64,000 nucleotides of DNA from Halostagnicola sp. A-GB9-2 (lineage in GTDB: Archaea; Halobacteriota; Halobacteria; Halobacteriales; Natrialbaceae): the NCBI RefSeq assembly GCF_030068615.1, contig NZ_JASJOC010000015.1:1-64000 (forward strand), given 5' to 3'. The notes under the pieces are model-generated. The model saw nothing but the letters and a program-made list of their open reading frames with translations. It made no database searches and had not been told where the DNA came from. The position numbers and the translations under genes are program-made. Within the stretch, counting starts at the first letter, position 1. Every line of letters starts with the position of its first letter. Positions 52,446-61,458 of this stretch are shown here, piece by piece.

Positions 52446-53602
52446 GTGTCCGACACCTCCGAGGCGTTCGTGTCGGAGGTGTCACCTGTTTGTGCTCCAT
52501 CGGGGAGGCCGAACTCCTCGATCACCCGATTGAGCGTCTCGACCGCGCGTTCGGTCTCGGATTCGGTACCGCAGGTGATGCGAATACAGCCCGGTAATCC
52601 GAAGCTCGTGCAGTCCCGAACGATCACGCCCCGCTCTTGCATTTCTTCGGCCACCGCCGAGGCGTCGCCGACGGCGATGAGGACGAAATTACCCTCGCTC
52701 GGCCAGACGTGCGCCTCGACGTTCTCACGCATGGACTCGCGCGACTCGAGCGTCGTTTCGACGGTTCGATCGACGTGCTCGCCGTCGTCAAAAGCCGCCA
52801 GACCCGCGCGACAGGCCAGTTCGCTCGCCGCAAACGGGGTGTTTACGCGTGCGTACGCGTCGCCCCACTCTTCGGGAACGATGGCATACCCGAGTCTGAC
52901 GCCGGCGAGGCCGTAGGCTTTCGAGAACGTCCGCAGGGTCGCGACGTCGTCTCGAGCGTCGTATCCGTCGTTCCCCTCGATCAGCGCGAGTGCGCTCTCC
53001 ACGTCGGCGAACTCGCCGTAGGCCTCGTCTACGACGACGAGCGTGTCGTCACCCGTTTCCTCGGCTACCCGCTCGATTTCCTCGAGATCGATCGTCGAAC
53101 CCGTCGGATTGTGCGGGCTGGTCAGGTAGACGACCCGCTCGCCGTCGTAGGCTTCGAGAACGGGTTCGGCAGTCTGTTCAAAGTCGTCTGTTCGCTCGAG
53201 CGCGTACGTGCTGATGTCGCCGTGGTGGAATCGGGCGCTCATCCCGTAGTAGGCAAATCCCGGCTCCGGAACCAGAATCTCGTCGTCAAACTCGAGAGTC
53301 GCTCGGTGAAGATAATCGATCGCCCCGTCGCCGCCGTTGGCGAGCCACACCTGCGAGTCGTCGACTCCCCAGTCCTCGGCGATAACTTCCGTCAGATCCG
53401 CGTGTGCGGCTTTCGGGTAGCTATTGACGCTCGAGGCGGTCTCGCGGATAGCCTCGACGGCTGCGGGCGAGGGCCCGTGGGGGTTCTCGTTGGAGGCCAG
53501 TTTGATGAATTCGGCGGGATCACGCCCGAGTTCGCGGGCGACCTCCTCGATCCCCCGACCGGCCTGATACGCGACGTGGTCGGATAGATCGCGCGGTTGC
53601 AT
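52442..53602 (-). CDS. hisC: Histidinol-phosphate aminotransferase
   Basis: 386-aa PLP enzyme of histidine synthesis (imidazole acetol phosphate to histidinol phosphate). KLASNENPHGPSP near 31-43, the TSPHNPTGS loop near 160-168, DEAYGEF near 191-197 and the PLP lysine in TFSKAYGLAGVRLGY near 223-237 are intact. First gene of a coupled three-gene operon with AK6 and a CDP-alcohol transferase, an unusual set of partners. The C-terminal tail rich in Thr, Asp and Ser is nonconserved. Confidence 0.92.
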   Translation of the reverse strand: MQPRDLSDHVAYQAGRGIEEVARELGRDPAEFIKLASNENPHGPSPAAVEAIRETASSVNSYPKAAHADLTEVIAEDWGVDDSQVWLANGGDGAIDYLHRATLEFDDEILVPEPGFAYYGMSARFHHGDISTYALERTDDFEQTAEPVLEAYDGERVVYLTSPHNPTGSTIDLEEIERVAEETGDDTLVVVDEAYGEFADVESALALIEGNDGYDARDDVATLRTFSKAYGLAGVRLGYAIVPEEWGDAYARVNTPFAASELACRAGLAAFDDGEHVDRTVETTLESRESMRENVEAHVWPSEGNFVLIAVGDASAVAEEMQERGVIVRDCTSFGLPGCIRITCGTESETERAVETLNRVIEEFGLPDGAQTGDTSDTNASEVSDT

Positions 53603-53652
53603 ACGACAGCCTTCTCGCGGCGGCTCTTAAGGGTGCTTACCTGGCCTCGATC

Positions 53653-55416
53653 CTATTCGTCCCGGATCCGTTCGATGCGCTCGAGCGAATCGGCGTCGGC
53701 CGGGTCCTTGTCGTGGCGAACGCTCCGGAATCTCGGGAAGCGAAGCGCGTATCCCGACGAATACGTCGGCGACGATTGGATCTCTTCGTACCCGACCTCG
53801 AAAACGACCGCGGGCTCAAGTTCGACGCGCTGGCCCTCTTCGGTCTGAACGTGGGGCTCGAGGAGTTCCGTGAGGTCGGCCAGCTTTTCGTCGGTGATCC
53901 CCGTCGCAACCTTCCCGACCGTCTCGAGGGAGTCCCCGCTATCGCCGTTGCGAACGGAGAGCTCGAACGTTCCCAGAAACGTCGCTCGTCGCCCTTCGCC
54001 CCACTCCGCCCCCGTCACAACGCAATCGAGTGTCTCGACGTCAGGTTTGCGCTTTCGCCAGTGTTTCCCGCGTCGCCCCGGCGAGTACGCCGAGTTCGGA
54101 TCCTTGAGCATGATTCCCTCGTGACCGGACTCGAGGGCCTCGGCATCGATCGATTCGATTTCGTCCGGGTCGTCGGTCCGCCACAGGAGAGAGAGCCCCC
54201 GAATTTCATCGAGCGAGTCGCTGTCTGGCTCGTCCGCTTCCGCGAGCAGTTCGACGAGCTGATCGTGTCTCTCCGTCAGCGGAGACTCGAGATAGTCCGT
54301 CCCCTCCGCGTGCAAACAGTCGAAGAAGACGGGCCTGACCGTCACGTCTTCGCGCGCTTTCGCAATGTCGTGTTTCCGCCGGAAGCGTTTAAGCACCTCC
54401 TGGAACGGAAGCGGCGAACCGTCCCCGTCCACGGCGACGACCTCTCCGTCGAGAATAACCGGTACTTCGAGCGTCTCCTCGGCGAACTCGACGACCTCGG
54501 GAAGCGCGGTCGTCACGTCCTCCATGTTCCGTGAAAAGACGCGGGTTTCGGCGTTCGACGCCTCGATTCCGTCGGGATCGTAGTGCAGTTGTACGCGCGC
54601 GCCGTCGTACTTCCACTCGACGGCGGCTTCCTCCCACTCCTCGAGTGCGCCGGTTACCGTTCCCGTCTGGGCGAGCATCGCCTGGACGGGTCGCCCGACC
54701 TCGAGGTCCATCGCGTCTAGTCCCTCGAGCCCCTCGTCTCGTGCGACGCGAGCGACTCGTCCGTAATCGTTCGAGACCTGCAGCGCTCGTTCGACGCGCT
54801 CCGTCGGAACCTCGAACGCCGCCGCGATGGCATCCCGAACGGTTCCCTCGCCGACGCCGATTCGCATCTCCGAGAGGACCAACCTGGCGAGGTATCTGGC
54901 TTCCTCGTTCGAGCACTGGTTGAACAATCCAAAGAGCAGGTCGATCTTCCTGTCGGCGCTCCCGGAGCCGTCCGCCGCCGCGAGATCGCGGAGCGTCTCG
55001 TCGACCTCGCGGACGGTGAGCGCGTTCCCACCGGCGTCCCCGGTGAACGCCCCAAGACCCCGCTGACCGCCGTACTCGTAACTCGCCGCGACGTCGCCGA
55101 TCTCGCCCAGTTCTGCCAATCGATCCTCGACATCAGCCGGACCCACGTTCGTTCCCGCCGCGCGAGCGATCGCCTCGTAACACGAACTGGGACCGATATC
55201 GAGCGTCGTCGACTCCCACGCAGGAAAGACCCGACCCTGGACGTACCGAGCGACGATCTCGAGTTCGTCGTCCCCGCGCTCGAGATCCGCCCCGTCTTCC
55301 TCGGGGATTTCCCCCGTGCTCTCCTCGAAAAGCGCCCTGACGTGATCGACGGTCTCGAGGTCCGCTGGCTCGGCTTCGATCTCGGCGGCGCGATCCGCGA
55401 ACGTGGCGAACTCCAT
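53653..55416 (-). CDS. lig: ATP-dependent DNA ligase
   Basis: 587-aa archaeal replicative DNA ligase. The nucleotidyl lysine K269 stands in EWKYDGARVQ; other motifs are VILDGEVVA near 318, EGIMLKDPNSAYSPGRRGKHW near 420 and WRKRKPDVETLDCVV near 441-455; the N-terminal DNA-binding domain covers about 1-230 and the OB fold the end. It seals nicks with ATP. The divergent GCS-like gene starts about 190 nt away; an extended frame of that gene overlapping this start is not credible. Confidence 0.93.
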   Translation of the reverse strand: MEFATFADRAAEIEAEPADLETVDHVRALFEESTGEIPEEDGADLERGDDELEIVARYVQGRVFPAWESTTLDIGPSSCYEAIARAAGTNVGPADVEDRLAELGEIGDVAASYEYGGQRGLGAFTGDAGGNALTVREVDETLRDLAAADGSGSADRKIDLLFGLFNQCSNEEARYLARLVLSEMRIGVGEGTVRDAIAAAFEVPTERVERALQVSNDYGRVARVARDEGLEGLDAMDLEVGRPVQAMLAQTGTVTGALEEWEEAAVEWKYDGARVQLHYDPDGIEASNAETRVFSRNMEDVTTALPEVVEFAEETLEVPVILDGEVVAVDGDGSPLPFQEVLKRFRRKHDIAKAREDVTVRPVFFDCLHAEGTDYLESPLTERHDQLVELLAEADEPDSDSLDEIRGLSLLWRTDDPDEIESIDAEALESGHEGIMLKDPNSAYSPGRRGKHWRKRKPDVETLDCVVTGAEWGEGRRATFLGTFELSVRNGDSGDSLETVGKVATGITDEKLADLTELLEPHVQTEEGQRVELEPAVVFEVGYEEIQSSPTYSSGYALRFPRFRSVRHDKDPADADSLERIERIRDE

Positions 55417-55603
55417 CGACGATGGCTACGTAACTGACGGTGTTAAACGGATTGACTGGCCGTCGGTCGACCGACGAACGAATTCTTCGCAACGTCGTCT
55501 GTCGGCGAGCGATAATCGGGTCAACGAGCGCGGTCGTGTGAACATATCCCACCCGTGGTTCGATGGGCGTGCCTTCAAGGCAATCGGGCTCACACTCGGA
55601 TGT

Positions 55604-57187
55604 ATGCCAGAGGAGGAACTCGCTGAGCGGGTCGCAGACGTACTGACGGTCGACGCCGAGGAGTTTCGCTCCCAGGCGGAGGCCGACGCCGAAACGATCA
55701 TTCAGGCGATCGACGAGGGCGTCTTCGATAACCCGCAGGCCATTGTCGGCCTCGAGTACGAGTTCTACGCGGTCGAATCCGACGCGTGTTCGCTCCGACG
55801 GGTCCCGCGCCGCCTCCTCGAGTTGATCGGGTTCGAGAAGGAACTCGGCCTCCACAACGCGGAGATGACGACGAGTCCCCAACCGCTGAACGCTCACGGG
55901 CTTCGCGCACAGGAGTCGGAGGTCAAGGCCCGCCTCCGGACGGCACTCGACGTGACGCACTCGGAAGGGATGCGCCTCGTTAGCGACGCGATGTGGACGA
56001 TTCCGCCCGAAGGCGAGGACGCGACAACCTATCTCACGGACAGCGTCGAGCGGACGGTTACCGGTGCTGGCGAGAACGACGAGGCGTCCGGATCTTCCGA
56101 GGGTGACGGTCAGCAGATCCGAATCGCGACGAATATGAGCGATTCGGGGCGGTATCACGCGATGGCCAACACCGACCGCGCCCAATCCGCGGCGATGGAA
56201 ATCGACGCCCCGAACGTGACGCTCGAGGCCGACACGGTCATGCCCGAAAGCCTGATCACGTCGATCCAACCGCATTACCAAGTTCCCCACGCGATCGACC
56301 TTCCGCTGTACTTCAACTACGCGCTTCGCATCGCCGGCCCCCTCCTGGCACTCGGCGTCAACTCCCCGTTTTTCCCCCCGGATTGTTACGACGAGAACGC
56401 AAGCCCCGACGAGATCCTCGAGGACGCGTGGATGGAGCACCGAATCGCCATCTTCGAATCGGTGCTCAACGAACGCCACACCTCCGAGGGGAAGGTTCGT
56501 TTCCCGCGCGACCTCGGAAAGGTCGAAGAAGCGATCGAGCGGATCGTCGACGACGACACCCTCGTTCCGATGCCCGTCGAAACCGGCGACCGATTCGACG
56601 ATCAGTTCCCTCACTTCCGGCGCAAACACGGCACCTACTGGCGCTGGGTTCGGCCCGTCTTCGACGGCGCGACGCGGTCGGCCGCCAACGCGCGAATCGA
56701 GTTTCGGCCAATCTCCGCCCAGCCGACGGTTCGGGACTCCATCGCCTTCCAGGCCGCCTTCGCCGGGCTGATGGAGAGTCTGGTTCGTCTCGAGCACCCC
56801 GTCTACGAACTCGACTGGGAGCACGCCCACGAAAACTTCTACGCCGCGATGCGCGACGGCCTCGACGCGGACATGACGTGGATCACGAACGACGGCAAGG
56901 AGACATCCGATTTGGTCGACCTCTACGACGACCTGCTGGCGCACGCGGAGGACGGCCTGACGAACCGCGACCTTTCGGAGGAGGAAGCCGCGAAGTACCT
57001 CTACCCGCTCAGGCGACGCGTTCGGCAGGGGCTAACGCCGGCCCAATGGAAACACGACGAAGTGAGCCGCCACCTCGAGTCCGGCGAGGATCTCGAGACG
57101 GCGATCGAATCGATGCAACGGCGATACGTCGAGCGCCAATCGGAGACGCTCCTCGAGGGGAGCTTTGCCGACTGGGTTAGCGAGTGA
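55604..57187 (+). CDS. Glutamate-cysteine ligase-like protein (GCS2-type fold)
   Basis: 527-aa protein widely kept in haloarchaea. QAIVGLEYEFYAVESD near 42-57, GLHNAEMTTSPQPLNAHGL near 86-104 and ANARIEFRPISAQPTVRDS near 364-382 are like the metal- and glutamate-binding strands of glutamate-cysteine ligases. It is longer than the known haloarchaeal GshA (about 360 aa, from memory), so it may make another gamma-glutamyl or peptide bond. The gamma-glutamyltransferase at 14419 could act on such products. ATG 55604 is the first codon that keeps the conserved start. Confidence 0.55.
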   Translation: MPEEELAERVADVLTVDAEEFRSQAEADAETIIQAIDEGVFDNPQAIVGLEYEFYAVESDACSLRRVPRRLLELIGFEKELGLHNAEMTTSPQPLNAHGLRAQESEVKARLRTALDVTHSEGMRLVSDAMWTIPPEGEDATTYLTDSVERTVTGAGENDEASGSSEGDGQQIRIATNMSDSGRYHAMANTDRAQSAAMEIDAPNVTLEADTVMPESLITSIQPHYQVPHAIDLPLYFNYALRIAGPLLALGVNSPFFPPDCYDENASPDEILEDAWMEHRIAIFESVLNERHTSEGKVRFPRDLGKVEEAIERIVDDDTLVPMPVETGDRFDDQFPHFRRKHGTYWRWVRPVFDGATRSAANARIEFRPISAQPTVRDSIAFQAAFAGLMESLVRLEHPVYELDWEHAHENFYAAMRDGLDADMTWITNDGKETSDLVDLYDDLLAHAEDGLTNRDLSEEEAAKYLYPLRRRVRQGLTPAQWKHDEVSRHLESGEDLETAIESMQRRYVERQSETLLEGSFADWVSE

Positions 57188-57378
57188 GCTGCGAGGGAAC
57201 CGGTTCGAAGCGAGTGAGGCGACTCGGTTGTCCGATATATTTCGTTCTCCCGCGAATAAGGCGTCGGGTACCGTTGAGCGCGCGAATTCTTAATTCCTGG
57301 CCGACCGAAGGTGCCCCGATATCGCATTTCAGGGCTCAGGCTGAAAGGGTCTAAGTACTACCGGACGCGTGTGTGCGT

Positions 57379-58371
57379 ATGGTTACGTTCCTCTCCGGTG
57401 GCACCGGGACACCGAAGCTGGTCGACGGAGTGGAAGCTGTATATTCGCCCGACGAGATAACGATCGTCGCCAACACGGGCGACGATATCGAACTCGGCGG
57501 CTTGCTGGTCTGCCCGGACGTCGATACGCTTCTCTTTCAGGGCGGCGACGTGCTCGACCGCGAGACCTGGTGGGGGATCGAGGGCGACACGCACCGAACG
57601 AACGCCGAACTCATGGAGATCGCCGATGCGGCTGACCTCCCGGACGGACCGCAGTACCTCTCGGCGGATCGCCAGACCGCGGGTCGGGAAATCGCAAACT
57701 GGCGTCGCTTCTCGGGGGTCGCCGAGTTCATGACGATCGGTGACCGTGATCGCGCCGTCCACATCACGCGAACGAGTCTCCTCGATCAGGGCCACTCGTT
57801 GAGCGAGGCCCTGGCCCGACTCTCTTCTGCGTTCGACCTCCCGTTCGATCTCCTTCCGATGAGCGACGACCCGGTCGCCAGCCTCGTCCACACCGAAGAC
57901 GGGACGATGCACTTTCAGGAATACTGGGTCGGTCAGCGCGCCGACCCGACCGTCGAAGACGTCGAATTCCGCGGCTCCGAGGAGGCAAAACCAGCTCCCG
58001 GCGTCCTCGAGGCGCTCGAGGAACCAGTCGTCGTCGGCCCGTCGAATCCGGTGACGAGCATCGGGCCGATGCTCGCTATCCCCGGTTTCGTCGACGCGCT
58101 CAGCCAGACGACCGTCGTCGTCGTCTCGCCGTTCCTCGACGACGAGGCGTTCTCCGGACCCGCCGAAGAGCTGATGGAAGCCGTCGGCGCGGAGCCCTCG
58201 ACGGCGGGACTCGCGACGACCTATCCGTTCGCCGATGCGTTCGTCGTCGACGAGAACGACGGGACCGAATTCGATCGCCCGACGATCCGGACCGACATCG
58301 AGATCGGCTCGATCGAGGACGCCGAGCGCATCATCCGAACGATCGCCGAGGCCATCGAGACGGTCGAGTGA
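57379..58371 (+). CDS. cofD: 2-phospho-L-lactate transferase
   Basis: 330-aa enzyme that joins a phospholactyl (or related) moiety to the deazaflavin Fo to make F420-0. [18 protein letters not shown] is the family start with the nucleotide-binding glycines; [19 protein letters not shown] near 28-46 and [12 protein letters not shown] near 219-230 are diagnostic. F420 supports oxidoreductases such as the one at 21204. The next gene starts by GTGA overlap, so they are coupled. Confidence 0.93.
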   Translation: MVTFLSGGTGTPKLVDGVEAVYSPDEITIVANTGDDIELGGLLVCPDVDTLLFQGGDVLDRETWWGIEGDTHRTNAELMEIADAADLPDGPQYLSADRQTAGREIANWRRFSGVAEFMTIGDRDRAVHITRTSLLDQGHSLSEALARLSSAFDLPFDLLPMSDDPVASLVHTEDGTMHFQEYWVGQRADPTVEDVEFRGSEEAKPAPGVLEALEEPVVVGPSNPVTSIGPMLAIPGFVDALSQTTVVVVSPFLDDEAFSGPAEELMEAVGAEPSTAGLATTYPFADAFVVDENDGTEFDRPTIRTDIEIGSIEDAERIIRTIAEAIETVE

Positions 58372-59135
58372 GCGCGATTATGTTCGACCCACCACTCGCA
58401 CTGGCGAGTCTCAGCGGGGAGGCGGACGCCGACTGGGCTCGAGCCGGCTCGGAATTCGCCGGGTGTGCGTTCCTCGGCGGCATCGCCATCGACGAACGCT
58501 CGCGGACGGGGGCCAGAAAGCTGGTCGATCGAGACCGCGAAGAGTTTCTCCCCGAAGACCCGTTCGCGTTTATCGATAGTCAACTCGAGGCTCTCGATAC
58601 GGTCCCGATACGGCCCGCAGTAAACGTCAGGTCCGCAACGAGGGAACCGATAGCGCGTGCCGCCCGCGTCTGTCGAGACCGGGACGCACTGCTCGAAATC
58701 AACGCTCACTGCAGACAGGACGAGATGTGCGCCGTCGGCTGTGGCGAACGGCTACTGGCGGATACCGAACGCCTTCGATCGTACGTCGAGACCGCTGTCG
58801 AGACGGGAGCCGCGGTCGGCGTCAAGGTCCGGACGGAAGTACCGGGCGTCGATCTGCCGGCGCTCGCGAACAAATTCGAGACCGCCGGCGCGACGTTCGT
58901 TCACGTCGATGCGATGGACTCGGAGCACGTGATCGCCGACGTGGCCGAACGGACGGACCTGTTCGTCATCGCGAACAACGGCGTCCGAGACGACGAAACG
59001 GTCCGCGAGTACGTCGAATACGGCGCGGACGCGGTCAGTGTCGGCCGTCCCAGCGACAATTCCGTCGTACTCGAGCAGGTCCAAAGCGCCGTCGATACCC
59101 ACCTCGGTCTCGAGTCGAATTCGATTGAGTCCTGA
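58368..59135 (+). CDS. tRNA-dihydrouridine-synthase-like flavoprotein
   Basis: 255-aa TIM-barrel protein of the Dus/dihydroorotate dehydrogenase superfamily. [23 protein letters not shown] (cited by position, about 105-127) keeps the family cysteine region, VGVKVRTEV near 145-153 a catalytic lysine strand and [10 protein letters not shown] near 222-231 the FMN phosphate loop. Many archaea keep this gene next to cofD, and its role may lie outside tRNA. GTG 58368 overlaps the cofD stop (GTGA); ATG 58380 is the alternative. Confidence 0.8.
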   Translation: MSAIMFDPPLALASLSGEADADWARAGSEFAGCAFLGGIAIDERSRTGARKLVDRDREEFLPEDPFAFIDSQLEALDTVPIRPAVNVRSATREPIARAARVCRDRDALLEINAHCRQDEMCAVGCGERLLADTERLRSYVETAVETGAAVGVKVRTEVPGVDLPALANKFETAGATFVHVDAMDSEHVIADVAERTDLFVIANNGVRDDETVREYVEYGADAVSVGRPSDNSVVLEQVQSAVDTHLGLESNSIES

Positions 59136-59199
59136 GAACGAACTCTTGGCCTCACACCGGATTGGGTACTTCCAGTGCTCCGCTCAATCTGTCTTCTCG

Positions 59200-59658
59200 T
59201 TATCGCCGAACGACTCCCAGATTCACGCGCGACTCGCGTTGAAAGAGTCGCTCGAGCGGCCTCCGCCAGGCCGGATGGCGCTCACGTTCGACCCTGCGGT
59301 GGAGTTCCTCGTTCTCGGAGCGGAGGCGCTCGTTTTCGGCCTCCAGTACCGCCCGTCCGATTATCGTTCCGCCGGTCGTCGCAACGGAGCCGGCGATCGC
59401 ATCCTCGAGAAGCTCGTTTCCAGCGTCCGGAAGGAACCCTTCCGTAGTCTGTGTGACCTGCGATGCCAGTCCCTCGTCGCCGACGACCGAGACGAGAAAG
59501 AACACCAGAACCAGAAGCGAAATCAGGGAAATAAACGCCTGATAGGCGATACTGCCAGCCATGAACGTCACGTTTTCCTGGCTGATTCCCCTGACCACCG
59601 TTTCGGCGAACGACCGCCCCCGCTGGAACGCGCTCGTTTCTCCGCGGCTATCGCTCAT
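59200..59658 (-). CDS. YihY/BrkB-family membrane protein with apparent internal deletion
   Basis: 152-aa remnant. Residues 1-101 are a normal BrkB N-terminus: FAETVVRGISQENVTFMAGS, the first membrane helix (about 40-60), and the loop ending TTGGTIIG. At residue 101/102 the sequence jumps, in frame, to a coiled coil (AVLEAENERLRSENEELHRR) and a basic C-terminus ending RVNLGVVRR, like the tail of long BrkB proteins. Normal members have about six helices and 250-plus residues before such a tail, so an in-frame deletion of the middle is the likeliest history. The product would have one helix and probably lacks the usual function. Confidence 0.7.
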   Translation of the reverse strand: MSDSRGETSAFQRGRSFAETVVRGISQENVTFMAGSIAYQAFISLISLLVLVFFLVSVVGDEGLASQVTQTTEGFLPDAGNELLEDAIAGSVATTGGTIIGRAVLEAENERLRSENEELHRRVERERHPAWRRPLERLFQRESRVNLGVVRR

Positions 59659-59795
59659 ACCGAACGCTCGACACCGACGAAAAAAACGGAGACGCTTGCG
59701 AGAACCGATGACGACCGAGCGAACCGCCTCTCGAACCCGTTTCGATCGTCCAGCAAGTCCTAAGCCGACAGCCGACAGATTCGAACGTAGTGCAT

Positions 59796-60647
59796 ATGCG
59801 AAGTGCTTCCCAGAACGCGGAACTCGCGCTGTTGCTCGAGGTCTGTGGAACGCCGAAACCGGGGAACGTCGACCGGTCGCGGGACCTCGATGACCTGCTC
59901 TTCGAACACTTTTTGGCGGGTGCCGTCGGCTCTCAGCGCGGACTTCGGATGGCCGAATCGGGAGAGCCGATCGGCCGGTCGTTCGAGCGGAGCGTCGAGG
60001 GGATGGCCGAACAGGGCGGCGGGAACACCCAGTTCGGCGCACTGTTGTTGCTCGTCGCACTCGTCAAAGCTTCGGATGACGGCGTCTCGCGATCCGCGGT
60101 CGAATCGGTCGTCGAGGACACCACCGTCGCGGATGCAAAAGGGTTTTACCGGGCGTTTGAACACGTCGATGTCTTCGTTTCCGAACCGCCCGACGAACTC
60201 GAGGCCCTCGACGTTCGTCGGGGCGACGACGCGATTCCGGCGCTCGAGACGCGCGGACTGACGCTGCTCGACGTGATGGATCGAAGCGTTCCCGGCGACG
60301 ACGTGGCTCGCGAGTGGGTTACCGGATTCAAGCGATCGTTCGACGCGGCCAACCGACTCGCCGAAGCAACCGGGCCGATTGCGGATCGGGCTGCGACGGT
60401 ATTTCTTTCCGTCCTTGCGGATCGTCCAGACACGCTCGTTGCGGGGCGCCACGGCGATTCCGTCGCGACCGAAGTGACGGAACGAGCCGCCGTACTGGTC
60501 GAATCAGGCTCGGTCGAGGCGAATCGGGACGCGGTCGAATCGTTCTCCGACGAACTCGTCTCCCGGGGTGTGAATCCGGGGACGACGGCGGATTTGACCG
60601 CCGCCGGACTGTTCATCGCGCTCGAGAACGAACTGATCGAACTATGA
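59796..60647 (+). CDS. Triphosphoribosyl-dephospho-CoA synthase-like (CitG/MdcB family)
   Basis: 283-aa protein of the CitG family. KPGNVDRSRD near 25-34, the central QGGGNTQFGALLLLVALVK near 74-92 and SRGVNPGTTADLTAAGLF near 258-275 are the family's phosphate-binding segments. In bacteria CitG makes the prosthetic-group precursor of citrate or malonate lyase; nothing of that kind is seen here, and archaeal members have another, undefined role. Coupled by ATGA to the DUF447 gene. Confidence 0.82.
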   Translation: MRSASQNAELALLLEVCGTPKPGNVDRSRDLDDLLFEHFLAGAVGSQRGLRMAESGEPIGRSFERSVEGMAEQGGGNTQFGALLLLVALVKASDDGVSRSAVESVVEDTTVADAKGFYRAFEHVDVFVSEPPDELEALDVRRGDDAIPALETRGLTLLDVMDRSVPGDDVAREWVTGFKRSFDAANRLAEATGPIADRAATVFLSVLADRPDTLVAGRHGDSVATEVTERAAVLVESGSVEANRDAVESFSDELVSRGVNPGTTADLTAAGLFIALENELIEL

Positions 60648-61324
60648 GCGGTGCCCACGGAGATGGCGACCAGGCCGACCGGACGAGCGGGTCAGAAAAG
60701 AGAGTGGACTGGCCGGTTACGCTCGAGGGAGTCACGGAGACGGTCGTCACCACGCTCGGGCCGAACGGCCGCTGGAACGCGGCCGCGCTCGGACTGTTCG
60801 CTGAAGCGGACGAGAGCGCAGGAGAGGACGACAGGTTGGATGACATCGAGTGCCCCGAAAATGCGATTACCGTGTCTGCGCGAACGTGGGGGAACACGCG
60901 GACCCGGCGGAACTTCCACAGGCAGGGGACGGGATACGTGCAGTTTACGCGCGATCCCGTCAACTTCGTCGATGCCGCTCTCTCGATTTCCGAACTCGAA
61001 GAGCCCGTCCTCGAGTCGGCCGACGCGTGGGTTCGAGTTTCGGTCGAGCAAACCGATGCCGGAAGCGAGGACGGCACCCGCTGGGAAGAATGGCAGGTTC
61101 GGCCCCTCGAGTCGACGGTCGAAACCGAGACGGTACCGACGATAAATCGAGGATTCGGTGCCGTCATCGAAGCGACTGTCGCCGCGTCCAGACTCGACGT
61201 CGACGGGTACAACGAGTCCGTCCTTCGTGACCGACTCGATCACTACGCATCGGTCGTCGAACGAGCCGGAAGCGACCGCGAACGGGAAGCGCTGTCTCGG
61301 GTACGCGAACTCGCGGAGTGGTAG
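60644..61324 (+). CDS. DUF447 family protein
   Basis: 226-aa soluble protein. VTETVVTTLGPNGRWNAAALGLFAE (about 29-53, cited by position), TVSARTWGNTRTRRNF near 77-92 and VPTINRGFGAVIEATVAASRL near 165-185 fit DUF447, a split-barrel flavin-reductase-like family of archaea and methylotrophs. Overlap of 4 nt with citG. The pairing hints at a common cofactor pathway (C1 carrier synthesis has been suggested for the family; from memory). Function unproven. Confidence 0.8.
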   Translation: MSGAHGDGDQADRTSGSEKRVDWPVTLEGVTETVVTTLGPNGRWNAAALGLFAEADESAGEDDRLDDIECPENAITVSARTWGNTRTRRNFHRQGTGYVQFTRDPVNFVDAALSISELEEPVLESADAWVRVSVEQTDAGSEDGTRWEEWQVRPLESTVETETVPTINRGFGAVIEATVAASRLDVDGYNESVLRDRLDHYASVVERAGSDREREALSRVRELAEW

Positions 61325-61327
61325 GAC

Positions 61328-61352
61328 CGTCCTGTCCGAGAGTAACAGGACG
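61328..61352 (+). terminator. Hairpin after the citG-DUF447 operon
   Basis: CGTCCTGT at 61328-61335 and ACAGGACG at 61345-61352 form a perfect 8-bp stem with a 9-nt loop, four nt after the DUF447 stop. There is no T run, so it may be an mRNA-end stabiliser rather than a terminator. Confidence 0.5.
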
Positions 61353-61425
61353 ACACCAGCGGCCCGATCCCCCAACCGTTCGACCAGCGGCTCCAGCGAA
61401 TTCTCGTCGCCCCCGCACACTCGAG

Positions 61426-61433
61426 TTTAAATA
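61426..61433 (+). promoter_or_regulatory. TATA box of the membrane protein gene at 61459
   Basis: TTTAAATA lies 26-33 nt before the ATG, consistent with a leaderless transcript. Confidence 0.55.
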
Positions 61434-61458
61434 CGATTAGGCGGGATCCCTCCCGTAG

